The notes: a model not told the origin generated them from the letters alone. A stretch of 64,000 nt of DNA from Acanthornis magna (GCA_036785705.1 JAWUZG010000036.1:14627501-14691500), one strand, 5' to 3'. Counted from the first letter of the stretch, positions 51,601 to 62,356 are shown. A program made the numbers and translations.

Positions 51601-52157
51601 AAAAAAAATCAGACTCTTCCTCTTTCTTTGCATTACTCTTACTGAGTGGTGGTGTTAAATAAAAAGCAATATCAACTGGAAATTAATACCACAGTCATTT
51701 TTATGGATATAATTTTTATTCATAGATGTCACCATTGTTCTGTAAATTACATAACCTGATTTCTTAAATACATAATTTTCACAGAATTTGACATCATCTT
51801 TTCTAATTTTTTTTCCAAGGGAACAGAATCAAAACAGAATGTTTAAGACTTGCTCTTGCTATGTCTGGAAATGCTTGGGTAAATGTGATTTTTTTAAAAA
51901 AATTAAGAGATGTTATAATCAGAAAAAGGATTACACAGTAGATATGGCATTTTTATTTTGTATAAATTTATGCAAATTATTGCTTTATTTAGATCATTGA
52001 TGTATACATTCTTTCCCCTTAATTATTGTAGAACTGAATAACTCTACCAGATCTTTTTTCCCAATGGAATATTTGAAGCTAAAAGAAAATTTTCAAAAAT
52101 CCAATTCTGCAAAATGGCCTCTACCAAGCTGCAAGAAAGCATTCAGAGTTTTTGAAG
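6543..52157 (+). CDS. RNF180: RNF180 (Rines) E3 ubiquitin ligase, coding region, 3' end missing
   Basis: Gene-level entry. The coding parts are 6543-6644, 8839-8934, 12662-13594, 47208-47433 and 52032-52157. They join in frame with phases 0, 0, 0 and 1 at the four internal junctions and phase 1 at the end, giving 494 complete codons. Mammalian RNF180 is about 592 residues, so roughly 65-70 C-terminal residues with the membrane anchor are not in the window. Known role of the family: a RING-type E3 ligase of the endoplasmic reticulum/nuclear envelope membrane. Mammalian Rines has been linked to turnover of monoamine oxidase A and to the transcription factor ZIC2. Domains seen here: a cysteine-rich N-terminal module (about 11-97), a long low-conservation linker with a basic stretch (349-370), a C3HC4 RING (400-441), then the conserved [11 protein letters not shown] segment. 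No internal stop or frameshift was found in the exons. Confidence 0.95.
6645..8838 (+). other. RNF180: RNF180 intron 2
   Basis: A GTAAGT donor and a TTTAATAG acceptor bound 2.2 kb of AT-rich sequence. It contains a direct duplication of a 29-bp unit at 7435-7502. No other feature was recognised. Confidence 0.85.
7435..7502. repeat. Near-tandem duplication of a 29-bp unit
   Basis: The unit at 7435-7463 recurs at 7474-7502 with one difference, separated by 10 bases. It has the form of a local replication-slippage duplication. Confidence 0.85.
8839..8934 (+). CDS. RNF180: RNF180 exon 3, codons 35-66
   Basis: A 96-base exon, phase 0 at both ends, between acceptor AATAG and donor AAG|GTAGAT. The segment [21 protein letters not shown] aligns with the mammalian [22 protein letters not shown] region. 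C46 and H50 are candidate members of the N-terminal zinc module, by analogy with the Cys/His-rich part of DUSP12. Because the exon is symmetrical, skipping it would keep the frame but delete the centre of the module. The first eight or so residues (ISQPSAAA) are not conserved with mammals. Confidence 0.92.
10524..10541 (+). repeat. G-rich tract
   Basis: A run of ten G, then TT, then six G, followed by GTG. It is simple sequence that may be unstable or hard to sequence accurately. Confidence 0.8.
11945..12000. repeat. Imperfect tandem duplication, 28-bp unit
   Basis: Two adjacent units (11945-11972 and 11973-12000) share the start CTAATAGTTGT and the end GGAG plus two bases, with several substitutions between. 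It is an older local duplication in intron 3. Confidence 0.75.
12662..13594 (+). CDS. RNF180: RNF180 exon 4 (large central exon), codons 67-377
   Basis: A 933-base exon, phase 0 at both ends. The acceptor is a T-rich tract plus CAATAG (AG at 12660-12661) and the donor is GAA|GTAAGT (13594/13595). It starts with [13 protein letters not shown], matching mammalian AQWTVGKLNCPFC, and carries the second half of the zinc module: C76, C79, C94 and C96 around LGGFNFV and ECSCGQL. This arrangement is shared with the DUSP12/Yvh1 C-terminal zinc domain. The rest is a long, poorly conserved and probably disordered linker. Three islands match mammals: [10 protein letters not shown] (167-176), [12 protein letters not shown] (215-226) and a lysine/arginine-rich stretch at 349-370. 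The last could be a nuclear localisation or membrane-proximal basic segment. Reading through the donor adds only three residues (VSV) before a stop. Confidence 0.95.
14935..15391 (-). repeat. LTR, left copy (3' LTR of the minus-strand provirus)
   Basis: A 457-bp unit starting TGGAGAGATGCCTCTGCC and ending CTTTCCTTACA on the + strand. It matches the right copy along its length with scattered substitutions and small indels. It contains a purine-rich tract (about 15010-15080) followed by a conserved block with CATTTATACATTTT, which is shared by both copies. Confidence 0.85.
15437..15601 (-). pseudogene. Envelope-like 3' fragment with a membrane-anchor segment
   Basis: On the minus strand an open frame of 54 codons runs from just after a TAG (15602-15604) to a TGA at 15437-15439. 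It contains a run of about 30 mostly hydrophobic residues rich in Leu and Ile, then a short polar tail. This is the form of a retroviral transmembrane envelope C-terminus, and its place immediately before the 3' LTR fits that. The frame is broken upstream. The assignment rests on position and hydrophobicity, not on a recognised family match. Confidence 0.5.
16840..17151 (-). pseudogene. Possible envelope surface-protein remnant
   Basis: A 103-codon minus-strand open frame inside the provirus. It has several cysteines in its second half and one N-glycosylation-type site (NET). It lies upstream of the membrane-anchor fragment in the same orientation, as an envelope surface subunit would. I do not recognise a family, and an open frame of this length can occur by chance, so this is tentative. 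Confidence 0.3.
18442..18912 (-). repeat. LTR, right copy (5' LTR of the minus-strand provirus)
   Basis: About 471 bp, collinear with the left copy from TGGAGAGATGCC to about CTTTCCTTGTA. The two copies differ at many positions. LTRs are identical at insertion, so the element is not recent. The right-hand edge is less certain than the left. Confidence 0.82.
23584..23760 (-). mobile_element. CR1 LINE 3' fragment
   Basis: Begins with the typical antisense CR1 end (CATAGAATGGTTTGGATTGG, then GGGACCTTAAAGATCATCT) and continues through the CCAACCTGGCCTTGAACACTT block. It then becomes too diverged to follow. The orientation is minus because the 3' end is at the left. Confidence 0.9.
24378..24469. 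repeat. Imperfect tandem duplication, about 46-bp unit
   Basis: Two adjacent units both end in AACACCTAAATTATAATG, with a more diverged front part. It is a local duplication in intron 4. Confidence 0.8.
25401..25448. repeat. A/C-rich low-complexity tract
   Basis: A mix of A-runs and C-runs, including about eleven C in a row near 25431-25441. Simple sequence only. Confidence 0.75.
25966..26039. repeat. Imperfect tandem duplication, 37-bp unit
   Basis: Two adjacent copies of a unit starting TTCTGG and ending GGTCATTC or AGTCATTC, with a few substitutions. Confidence 0.8.
31285..31735 (-). mobile_element. CR1 LINE 3' fragment (about 450 bp)
   Basis: A well-preserved antisense CR1 end. It begins ATCATAGAATCAGAATGG and runs through blocks typical of the family: TCCAACCTGACTTTGAGCAC, AAAGCCATTCCCCCTCATCC, AAGGTCTCCCTGGAGCCTTC and GCTCCAGCCCTCTGATCATC. 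The right edge near 31735 is where similarity ends. Confidence 0.93.
33966..34500 (-). mobile_element. Old solo LTR (avian ERVL-like), minus strand
   Basis: Starts TGTGATAGGCTGAGCCCAGC and later shows blocks I recognise from a widespread avian LTR in reverse orientation: GTACATGTAATGGTTACTTG, GGGTCACCTGTCTTGACTTT, and AGTGCTGCTCAGCAATAGCC followed by a GTTATTAACACTGTTTCAGC-type block. The right end fades after about 34500. No internal retroviral sequence adjoins it, so it is probably a solo LTR formed by recombination. Family assignment is from memory of the consensus. Confidence 0.65.
39766..39907. repeat. Small clustered direct repeats
   Basis: A 20-bp unit, GCAGTTTCCAAAATGCAAAG, occurs at 39766-39785 and again at 39808-39827. 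Just downstream, a purine-rich unit with AAAGAAAAGAAGTTGTAAA is repeated in tandem at about 39869-39907. Confidence 0.8.
42430..42520 (-). mobile_element. Short CR1 LINE 3' end
   Basis: ATAGAATCATTTAGGTTGGA followed by a CCTTTAAGATCATCAAATGC block is the terminal part of an antisense CR1. Only about 90 bp remain. Confidence 0.85.
43550..44626 (-). mobile_element. Solo LTR of a passerine ERVL family (resembles TguLTRL2), minus strand
   Basis: A 1077-bp unit with TG...CA ends: TGTGGTGAGTTGACC at the left and CCCAAAATATACA at the right. On the minus strand it begins TGTATATTTTGGGTATG. It then shows the order expected of a U3 region: inverted-CCAAT elements (AGCCAATCC near 44520), then GTGATAACAGATTTAAGGAG as the TATA-like zone. 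The GC-rich middle holds many degenerate copies of a CTCCAGTGTGGGTCC-type block, which is typical of this long LTR in zebra finch. The 5-base flanks TGTAG and GCTAG agree at only three positions, so any target duplication has decayed. No internal genes adjoin it. Confidence 0.82.
45084..45618 (+). mobile_element. Solo LTR (avian ERVL-like), plus strand
   Basis: A 535-bp unit starting TGTCCTGATTTCAATCAGG and ending GAAGCACAACA. The start is shared with several avian LTR families. Near the 3' side, CCAGTAAATTGTTCTTATCT followed by a pyrimidine-rich part resembles the polyadenylation and U5 area of those LTRs. The middle contains three degenerate copies of a GAGCCAGAAGGAG/CAAGCTGGAGGGAG-type block (45255-45335). 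No internal retroviral sequence flanks it. Confidence 0.75.
46015..46871 (+). mobile_element. CR1 LINE, long 3' fragment
   Basis: About 850 bp of CR1 in the sense orientation. It covers the end of the reverse-transcriptase reading frame and the 3' UTR. Recognisable blocks are GAACGTGGACAAGCTCAAAA, GGGGGTGCTGGTGGCTGAGA, TCTGCTCTGCTGAGACCCCA, GAGGAGGGCCAGAAAAATAA, AGAGGGATGGAACATCTCTC and the terminal TCAGTCCAAACCAATCTATG. The reading frame is interrupted by stops, so it is inactive. It ends only about 340 bases before the RING exon. Confidence 0.93.
47208..47433 (+). CDS. RNF180: RNF180 RING-finger exon, codons 378-453 (partial last codon)
   Basis: A 226-base exon after a pyrimidine-rich acceptor (CTTCTTGCAG) and before donor CAG|GTATAA. 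It starts in phase 0 and ends in phase 1. It encodes the C3HC4 RING: C400, C403, C416, H418, C421, C424, C438 and C441. The core [15 protein letters not shown] and the [13 protein letters not shown] segment are nearly identical to mammalian RNF180. The RING binds two zinc ions and recruits the E2 enzyme for ubiquitin transfer. All eight ligands are present, so this exon looks functional. The 22 residues before the RING are shorter than the corresponding mammalian stretch by about a dozen. Confidence 0.97.
47434..52031 (+). other. RNF180: RNF180 intron 5
   Basis: 4.6 kb between GTATAA and TTGTAG. It contains a CR1 fragment at 48865-49147. The remainder is AT-rich unique sequence with no exon or RNA gene recognised. 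Confidence 0.85.
48865..49147 (+). mobile_element. CR1 LINE 3' fragment (older subfamily)
   Basis: Sense-orientation CR1 end: CACAATTTGAAACATGTGAA, CATCTGAACACAAGAAAACA, AACCCGGCTGGACGTGGTTC and CTGACCCTGCTTGAGCAGG are all family blocks. It is diverged and truncated. Confidence 0.88.
52032..52157 (+). CDS. RNF180: RNF180 exon after the RING, codons 453-495 (both ends split)
   Basis: A 126-base exon with acceptor ATTGTAG and donor GAAG|GTAAGT. It starts and ends in phase 1. The first two bases complete a Glu codon with the G left from the RING exon. The product continues [29 protein letters not shown] and [11 protein letters not shown], matching mammalian [30 protein letters not shown] and SCRKAFHLFGG. 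The function of this conserved segment is not known. It links the RING to the C-terminal membrane anchor. Confidence 0.95.
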
Positions 52158-55100
52158 GTAAGTTTTTTAATTTATGCCTAAATATCATTCAATCTCAAGT
52201 GTAGTATTTGAAAATAAGTCTCTGATTAATACATGCCATTGGCAAACAGATGGATGATTCTTAAAGTGGAGCTGAGTTTGGTTCTCCTGTGTGATTCATA
52301 CACAGTGCTCTGAATCTAAAGATAAACTACAAATTGTAAAAAGACAATTTGTGTATGTACCTTTTTATTTATTTTTATATCTTTAATTCTGTGCATGTTA
52401 TCAGGATAATTATATCTACCTGCCTCTTTAGAAAAATTTCTGTCTGTATAGTGCAATAAAGAAGATTACTCTAGGAAGAAGTTACTAGTTCTGAGTGTGG
52501 TCAATAAAGACCTCTCAAAAAAATCAAAATCAGTCTTCTATGAAAGAAGTCAAATAAAAAGTTTTGAATAATGCATATTGTTCCATATTGCTTGTTTAAT
52601 ACATATGAAATGGAGTACAGGGTATAGGTGTTTTAGTTTAATTTTCTCTTTTTTGTATGAAGAAAGCTTAGTCCTTTTGTTGCTACTTTAACTCTTAAAC
52701 ATTTTCATGATTAACTAGTTGCTAATGGAACAACATTTAACTTAGACCACTTAAATGCAGGATTCACTGTTTACCCATTGTTTTCAGTCTAATGACCTTT
52801 CTTCTCCAGGCCTCATGTACATTTACTTATATAATTACTTGTAAATACTTTTTATAGTGCTGAATCTTACTAACAGATACATTTTATGTTTGTAAGAACA
52901 GTATAGATTGCTTCTAAAAGTATGTGGAAAAAATTAAACTTGCATTTTATATTCCTTTTATAAGTCTATCCAGGCCTATGTAAAGCTGAAATTTGATAAA
53001 TTCTGGTACTCCAGTTATAAAACTATGTCATGTAATGTCAAGATTTGATACTGAAAATATCAAGAAATAAACCTGGGTATCAAAAATAGCAGATCTGAGA
53101 AGTTTGAGGTCTGGTGGATTATCTTTGGTATTGCTCAGAGACTAAGATGACTGTTTATTTTCTCCAACAGGAGCTAATGTAGTATGGGTGTTGATGCTGG
53201 GCTTATTAGTCTATTTTAATATATATTATGTATGTGACATAGTCCCTTTATGTTCTGTAGTGTTATATGAATTATGCCTTTCATAAATATGAAAGGCTAC
53301 AATGCATTGTACAAAACATAAATAATTAGAAATAAAAGGAGGATCTGGAGAGGTCATATAGTTTCAGTATTGTTCTACCTGAAAATTTGGCATATACTTC
53401 AACGAAGATAATTTTGAATGCTGGAATTATGTGTGTCCAAAGAGTAGCCTAAAGGTCACACACTAAATGGGAACATGGTTAAATCTACTTAATAGGACAC
53501 CCAAATAACAAACTTTGTCTGAAACTTTGTGTTCCTAAATAAAACTGCCATGTCACTGCCATGTTTCTCTCTTCTGACATTTTATTTCAATAAAAACTAC
53601 TCCAGGTTTGCATACATTCAAAATGCAAAGATTTAGTATTTTCTTCCTGGACTACTTATTTGGGCTTATATCTAAATTGTACTTGGCAACATCTAAAGTT
53701 CCTTATTTAGTTTTCATAATTGCTTGTGTTCTCTGCCTCAGGAGGCTCCTAGGGACTTAACAGGCATAAAAGACTGAGACTAGTGGCAGAAAAAGTCTTG
53801 TGACACCATATTGGATTTCATTGCAAATGCAAACCCTGATACCACTGAGAGCTGAAGGGATAAAGAGGTTACTTACATTAATTTTCTTTGAATAAAGAAA
53901 GTAATAGCCTAATAAAACGTTAGAATTTCAAAAGTCAAAATATAAAGAATGGGAAGTGGAATAGGGTGTGCACATAAGTAGAGTGACTGGAGTGAAAAGT
54001 AATATTATTACAGTGCTTAGAAAGCAATGAAATCTTGTAAGTTTGAATGTGAAAATAACCACCTCTTTATAAGTGTACATTGTCAAATACTGCAATACAA
54101 TACTTCATTGTCAAAGGCGAAATTCTGTAGCCGTGTTAGAAATGCACATGCTCTTTTGCCTTCATATTCAGCAGGTTCAGTGTTCACTGAGAATTGAGCA
54201 ACTCTTCAAACTTCATATGATTCCAGCTTTCGTTGTGACAAAACCTCTTCTACAATATCATTTTAATACTCCAGATATAAAAATGGTAAACCTTGAACAG
54301 TAATCAGTCATGAGAGATGCTGGATAAAATTAGACCTCAGAACTATATTGGTATATGAGGAGAGAAAGATGGCTGTTTGGAAGCCTAGATTATATACAAG
54401 ATTAGTCAGTTTAACTAATTTAGACTTCTGAACATTGCAGGACTGCTAGATAAAATAAAGCACCTCCTCTTTTTCCTTACTCTTTTTTCCTGAGCTGGTT
54501 CACTAAGCCAAGTATTTTTGGTAATCTACATGCCAGTCTTCCATATGAGATTTTCCATGAGAAATGTAAAATTGTCTTTTAACTAATAATACAACCAACC
54601 ACAGCTTTTGAGTTCTTACACAAAAAGAGAGAAACCTCAGCACTGCAGCACTTTTAGGCTTTTGAGCTGTTGAAAATTGCTCCAGAGTAGTTTGCCCTTA
54701 TACTGTTCTGTATTTTTTTCCAATAAAATAATTGACAGAATTCCCATTTGTTTCATAAACATTACTTATGTTATTACACTGTATATGGTATGCTTTTTTT
54801 GGTCAAGGATAGGTTAATGATAAAATGGAAATGCTATTCAAGAATGAAAGCAATTCTTATTTTCCTATTCAGATTGTTAATACATGTGAAATTTAACAAG
54901 CCTCTTTTAAATATTCCTCTAAAATGTCTAAATATTCATCTAAAATCATATGAGATAAATAAAGATATATTAGTTATTCTTTTGAGTGCTGGCAACTTTT
55001 AAAAAAATATAATTGCACAATAGAAATAACATCTCAATAATGGTTTCCTTAAATAGATTTTAAAACAGATAAATAGTGTAGTTTGAATAGGAGAGTTAAA

Positions 55101-56365
55101 TAGCAAATACATTCAGTTGTTATCATGTATTCATAGTTTAATGACTTAAGTGTGGCCTTTATATGCCATTAAAATGGAATTGCATTCTGTAACTGCTGTA
55201 CAGTCACAGAAAGTTTGCCAGCTAAGGGTAAGTCTCCAAAAGTAATTTGATACAGAAATGTGGGCTAAAAGAAGTGATTAAGATAATTTAAATTGCAAAT
55301 ATGGTACTTAATTTGACAGTGACTTTGGTGTAATCAAGTGCAGAAATTAAAAATGACTGAGACAGTTGGTGCACTGGGCCTAAAGTTATTTCAGAAGTTT
55401 TTTGTATAAATCTGAGATAAAAATACATTGAAGAGATAGAGGATAAAGTAGTCATGATAGTGATGGCAGTGTTGTAGATGGATGCTGGCTGCCTGCATGT
55501 AGAGTTGTAGATATGGCTCAAGAAAAGTAGAGGTAAGTGTTCAGAACAGAAGGGGATTATGAAACCTCTGAGTTTCAGCCCTTGGTGACTATTTGAAATT
55601 ATAATTATTCCTAGGCTAATAGGAAATTCCCTCCAACTGTTACTGTTGCTAATGTTTTCATTTAAAATATGGCAATTAAATTGAAAATCTATTTAAAAAT
55701 AGAATAATTATTTCTGTCTTTGCAAATGTTTAATCTAGGAAATGTTCCCGTAGTGTTGCATACAATGAAATCTGTGCAGATTCTTTCCGGATCTCAACTC
55801 TTTAGATACTTAATAAAAATATTGACTTCTGCATCAGTCATGGATTGCACATTAGTGTTTTCCAAGCCTACTCATACCAGTGGAACTTCCCACCACCTCA
55901 GCAGGTCACATCTGCCGTGTCCTTTTATGTAACCATTCTCTAGAAAAACTGGTGCACAATTTCCTTCCTATTTTTAAAAAATTTATGTTTAGAGAAAGCT
56001 TTTAATAATATCTGGTTTTTAATATCTCTATAGGGGTGCAATACTAAAATTTACTTTCTTGATTCAAGGTTCTTGTTACTGTAGGCAACAAAAGCAGGAA
56101 GTTAAAAACAGAGAAAATCTTCAGGTTTTAACTTCATACTTCCTTGTTTAAAAAGAACCAAAAAAAGTGTTACGAGTTTTCAAATTCAGTAATCTACTGA
56201 GAAGACAAACAAGACAGGTTTCACTGAAAATAGAAGGTGCAGCATTTCATTGTATTAAGTTGTTTGTTCCTTTATCATAGTACTCAAGGCTGCAGCTGTG
56301 GGACTATGTAATGCTTATTCACCAAAAGGCTTTCCTTCTTTAGCCAGAGTCAGTCAGATCACAGA

Positions 56366-56765
56366 ATTACAGTTAGGGTTGGAAGGGATGTCTGGAGATC
56401 ATCTCATCCAAACCCCTGCTAAGACAGGGTCACCCAGAGCAGGTGACACAGGACACAGGTTTTGAATGTCTCTGGAGAGGGAGACTCCATGACCTCCCTG
56501 GGCAGCTGTTCCAGTGCTCTGCAGCCCTCAATGTAAAGAAGTTCTTCCTCATGTTGAGGTGGAACTTCTTTGTTTTAGTTTATGGCCACTTAGCTTATGG
56601 CATTTAGTTTATGGCTCTTTTCCCAGTCTCTGGACACCACTGAACAGTCTGGCACCATCCTCTTGGCAGCAGCCTTTGAGATATTTATATGTGTTATTGA
56701 GCTCCACTTCCAATATTCTCTACACTGAATGGGCCTGGCTCCCTCAGCCTCTCCTCATGAGATCC
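56366..56765 (-). mobile_element. CR1 LINE 3' fragment (about 400 bp)
   Basis: An antisense CR1 end starting CACAGAATTACAGTTAGGGT. It continues through GATCATCTCATCCAAACCCC, AGAGGGAGACTCCATGACCT, CCTGGGCAGCTGTTCCAGTG and GAAGTTCTTCCTCATGTTGA to CCTCAGCCTCTCCTCATGAG. A short imprecise duplication of a TTTAGTTTATGGC-type unit lies at about 56573-56612. Confidence 0.92.
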
Positions 56766-59700
56766 TTCAGTACAGATTGTGAAATCACAAAAACTTAATT
56801 TGCACACATCTATTTATCACAAGATGCATTTGCAATCTACAGTGTTCACAGAAAGTGAATTTTCTGCCTAAAAAACCACACTTTACTGGAAAGCATTGTC
56901 TTGGAGCATCTGTTATGCTTATAGTACACTGATACAAAAAACACAGAATCCGAGCCCTGCTGGTTACGTGTCTTAGGTCAGCTCCACTGATGACAACTTT
57001 GTCATTTTGCTGATTTATCAGCACTTAGGCCCTCACTCTTGCACCCATTTTCCCTGCCCACAAGTTCTTTCAGCTCCAACTGGTAAGAAATGCAAGTCTG
57101 ATTTCTTGATTCCAGAGTCCCCCTGGGTCTCACAGAGCAGCTGTGCTCTGCCCTTTATGCCTTTCCTTCTGCACCTCACCAAGTAGAAGTCAATCTGAAA
57201 AGAAAAGAGAACAGAAGGGGAACTTTAAAATAAAAAGGTCAGTGCCACAGCGATGTCTTAAGCTTCAGCTTCAGGGCTGCCACTTTCTGTCTCTGGTATT
57301 TTACCAACTATGCTAGTACAAAACATTGTGTAAGTATCAATAGCCTTGTTTATCTATTAAGCTGTTTAGCAGAGGCTGTTCTTTAGGGACTCCTTCAGAG
57401 CCACGCAGTCTTGAAAAGGATGTTCTGTAACCTTTTTCCAGTCCTAAAGACTGCCTCCAGCCCTAGCCTGTGTAGGAGAGTAATTTACTGCTCAGAAATT
57501 ATGGTGGCTGATTTGTCTCTATTGGTTCATCAATGCATTGAAGGGAATCAAATTCTAGCTAATCTGTATGTGTCATCAGGATTGCTTGTTTCCATTTAAC
57601 CATGATATTGTGAGATTGCTGTACCAGGAATATTCGTAGCTCTAATTATGCAATGCCAAGGAGCATGATAGAAAGGCCATGGCAAAAAAGTGCCATAGCC
57701 TTTCCCCATTTGACATGTCCCTTAATGGATATTAGATTGGCATTTTTAGTTCTGCATAGGTAACTGAGTGTTCATACTGGTCAGTAAGACAAACTGAGAA
57801 CATCTTGGACCTCTTTTGAAGCCATGGTCCCACAGCTGCACCAGAGGGATCCAAATTAACTTACAGGAGAGTTAGAGGTATCGTGGTTTTTCACTCTGCA
57901 CCTTACAAATTCCTGAACTCTTTTAAGAAGGTCCTTTTCTGAAGTAGCTTGAGAAAATACAGCTGTGTTCAGGATAAGAGAGAAAGTCCTTTGAAGCATT
58001 AATAGCCAGGTAAAAGATACCAAACAAAGAATAGAAATTAATGATTCATTCTTCACACTGGAGGGATATTATATGGGTCCTGATGGGTCTAAATTGCAGT
58101 TTGTGTCACCTATTATATTTTTTACAAGATATGGAGATGATAACATTTGCTTATTTGTGCTAAAATATTTGGGATAATAAAAATTAAAACCAAATGCAAG
58201 CAGTGGCAGGAGACTGTCTTGGTACCTAGTGCTCTTCAGCAATGTTTGCGTTGTTTTCCTTTCATCACAAAACAAGGTAGTTAACAGGAAAGGTACAGAG
58301 AAGATAAAAGAGAAATCAGTTTTAAATTGTTTCCTGATGAGGAATATGTAAATAGACTAGAATGCTCCACATGAAGAAAGAGATTACTAAAATAGGGAGG
58401 ATGATTGCAGTAATTAAGATCATGAAAGGCGTGACAGAAGTGTATGGGTTGCTGTTATTCACTGTCTCACAATAAAAGAACTAGAACTCTGCAAAAGAAC
58501 TAAAATATATTAAATTGTCATTACCCCAAAGCATGGGTTCAAATAATGACAGATTCTTGTTCCTGTTAAACTAAAAGATACCACTGCAAGTCCCTGGGAC
58601 TGAGAGGGCAAAGTATTGCAATATGCTTGCCCTGTTCTTACGTTTTTTCTATGCCAACCAATTCCTCACAGTTTAATTTGTCAGAGAAAGAATGATAAGG
58701 CAGGAAGACCTTTAGACTACTCCATATTCCCATTTTATGAGATGTTCTACAGTTTGATGACGATGTTGTCTTCCATTACAATTTTATTTAAGCCATCATA
58801 AAATGATTTTGTTTTATTTATTTATTGAATAAGATCACATAAATATTTACTATTTTCTCTCTAAAGACAATTGAAAACAATAGATAATCTCTATTTAACC
58901 ACCCTAGGTAAATTTTGAATTACTGATTTTTGAGGTGGTAGTCTTTTTTCACAGAATTTTTTCAGAGCATAAAATATCTCTTGGTTTTATTTTTTATGTT
59001 TTGTGTAAAATTCTGCTGTGATTAGTTCAGGTTAGGATTGGTCTCTGTGAACAAGTGGAAGCAAAGATGCCTTCTTTCTTCATCACTGGCGGGAATTAGC
59101 AAGAGTTTTTAATGTGTTTTAGTGGAAGTGAGGAAAGATCCTTGCCAGCCTTGCCAAGTAGAGTGGGAAAAATGGTTATATTCTTAATTAGCTGTTAACT
59201 GTTATGTTTAGTAAAGTTTACGTCATGCATTCTTCCCTAGCACAATCCCCAGCACTGAAATGCACTGCCTAGGAGAGCTCTCTGTACTGGTGTAGCCCCT
59301 AGAGAGTCTCAGCTCTGCTGGTGTAAATACATCTTAACTCGAAAGTTAAGTTTGCCTTGTGTTCACTCCTTGTCCTTCCTCACAGAAACTCTATTTACTG
59401 TAAAAATCACAATTTTTGATTGATAATGGATTGTACTTGTATCAGTTGGCTTCATCACTGTCACTGACTTGATAAAGAAGAAAGCAGGACAACCATGTAC
59501 AGTGTCTTTCCTAACTAACTTGCCTGTGACTTCTGTTTCATAGACCTGTACCAGTGACAGATAGCTCTGTGGCCATTCCAAATTTGGACATAAACACAAG
59601 TTCACTTTGATCCTAGAGCATTTATTGGACAGAAACCTGGCAAGACTTTTGGAGGGATATGGTGCTTGCACAGCATAATTGTAAAAGTTAGGCAACATTT

Positions 59701-62356
59701 TTTAGGCAATACAGAGTTGTGGAGACCCTTAAAACTGAAAACAAAAGCTGGCCTTTTAATTTTATGAAGGACAAAAGAGTAATCATGAAAGCTCTCAAGG
59801 TGATGTGTGAGAATAATAAGCAAGAAACGTGATCATATTTTTATTAGTTATGAGCCAGACTCAGCATACCTTCTCAAAGAAGCAAGAGATGAGCAAACAG
59901 CAGAGTAAATTCAGGAGCTTTGGTGAATATCGCTGAGTAGATAAAGTTGAATGTTTGAAATGGCATCAGAAAAAAATCACAGATAACAACTATTACACAT
60001 TTAATCTACACATAGGATTAAAGGAAGGAAATTTTAACAGTTCATAAGCATTTTCTTTTTATTTCGAATAGCTTCTTTCTTGTTAACTTTTTAAATAACA
60101 CTGCTTTGTGAAAATTTATTTTTAATTTTCTGTTGAACATCTATGAAGGCTTTTTAGACAGCTCTTTCTGTAAAACCTTGGCTAACTTCCTAAAAACTGG
60201 TTAAGTACTGTCAGCATCAGAAAACTTTCAGTACAGAAAAACTGTGCCAGCTTTCTAAAGATACAGTCTTGTACTTTGGATTTTTCATTCTCTGGAGAAA
60301 TACTTCTTTTGTTTGCTCACATGGGAAATAAGAATTTTGGGCATTGACATTAGCTAAGGCTGAACATGCCTTTGTTTAAAGACAATGGCACATCTCCAAG
60401 ATAGATCATTCACCAGTTTCTCTGGAGAAATTAAGGGAGGCATGTTGCCAGATTTGCAGATTAACTGAATGTTTTGTGTAAATACACAGAGCCTTGTTTT
60501 ACAGAGGGATGTGGTAAGGCATGCCTGTTCCCTCTGCCCTCTGCTGCTGCACTGTCCCTATCTTAGGAGAAGTAGGACCAATTAATGAATTCATTTTTAA
60601 GAAAGTATTTGCATTACTGTTATCTTACAGTATTTCACTAAAATTGCTTAAAACATTAAGCCTTAAGGGCTGTAACAGCAGTTTTTAACAAAACTCTGCG
60701 AAGTTTTAAAATCGTCATTAGTATTAAATTATTTTTTTACAAAATACAGCAATCATGCAGGTTACAAAACAAGAATCTAGAGAGAATTAAGCAGCATGCC
60801 AAGTAGCATTCACAATAAAGACAATAATCAGTATGACATATTTTTTAATGCTATTTTATTCAGTCATCCCAAGCTATTATATTAAGTCTAACTTTAAATA
60901 TCAATAGTGTTTGCCTCTCTCTATATTGTGAGGTAGCAGTCTGCATAAACAGAGCCTGAAGAGTTGTAAATAGTTAGGGAGGGAGGAATTGAAGGGAAGA
61001 ATGAAACTAGAGGGAGGTGATGCTATTACAGCAATATGACACAAATGGGTATAGGCTTTTGTGACGATAACAAGAGTTGCTGGCAACTGAAATATAGTAT
61101 TTGGTCATCTGGGAAGATGACAAATGCAACATGATGTATAGAAATGTTTAGTGGAAAAAAGCAGGAACAAGAGGAGACATGAATGATACTGATGATGAGT
61201 AAGAAATTAGATGAAGAGAGAGTGGAAGTGAAATAGAAAGATTTCAAAATAAGATGAAAATTCATTGATTTAGAATATTCTGAATACTTTTTGAAATTAT
61301 TTTTTCACAGAGATTATTTTTGCACATACCACAGAAAGTTAAATATCTCAAGTTGCTTTTTGAGATTCTGTGGTTTTCATTATCTGCACTGTCATGGCAA
61401 AGAGAGAAGTTGTCCACAAGTTAAATTCACTGTTAAGATACAATTTTATCCACAAGCAAATGTGAACAGAAGTGATTACAACTCCCCGTCTTAAAGGCAA
61501 ATGTAGGAAAACTACCATAACTGTAATATGTATGTCATCAATATAAATGTACTTCCTTTAAAATTAAAGGAAAACATTTTACAGTCTAGAATGTGTACAA
61601 ACTATTCATTTAGAGCTCTGTGACATGCATGAGACCATGCAGCTTCATTCCTTGATATCTGTCATCAGCTATTATATAATATCGTGACTGTTTGGTACTT
61701 TGTGTTTTATTGTTTAGGGGAAGAAAGAAAAAGCAAACAGGTAATTCATCTAGTTATTTTTAAAAAAGCATGCCTGCTGACTAGCTTCCAAAATTCCTTC
61801 AAATCTTCCAAAGTCAATTGACTTTTATACTGTGACATGTGGATTAATTACTCCCATTTTAGTATGTATCCTAGCAGTTAAGCTAGCCAATTGGCTTCTA
61901 TTTGTGAGTATCAATAATTATAGAATAATCACAGATGATTATATTTTCTGTGATAATAATCACAGACTGAGCATGTTTTCTAAGCTCATTATAGCCTCCC
62001 ACAGTCCTCTTGTTTCTTGATTCCTTTATTTTCAGGAAAATAAGCAGCTCAAGACAGAAATTACAAGTTGTTCTACTTTTTCTTTGAATTTATGAGAGGG
62101 ACTGAACATAGTAGTCATTGAATAATTTTCATAAAAATGGTAAATTTATTTCCTATTTAATTAATGAGTGAAATTTTTAGTTATGGAGAATATCCAATGT
62201 AAAATGTGTATGCATACATTTAATTTGGCTTTATGGATTTTGCCATTAATTTTTAAACTTCCTCATTTTCTTCTCAAACAATCTGCTTATTTGTCAAAGT
62301 ATGCAAGTTAACTTCATGGGTTGTATTTTAATTGGTAAAAGATGAATTATTTAGCT

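Noticed and set aside
54073..55002. Open frames in intron 6 considered as the last RNF180 exon
   Set aside because: None contains the conserved segment expected after the GG junction or the C-terminal hydrophobic anchor, and none has a matching phase 1 acceptor.
56514..56798. A 94-codon open frame
   Set aside because: It lies mostly inside the antisense CR1 fragment and is a by-product of that repeat.
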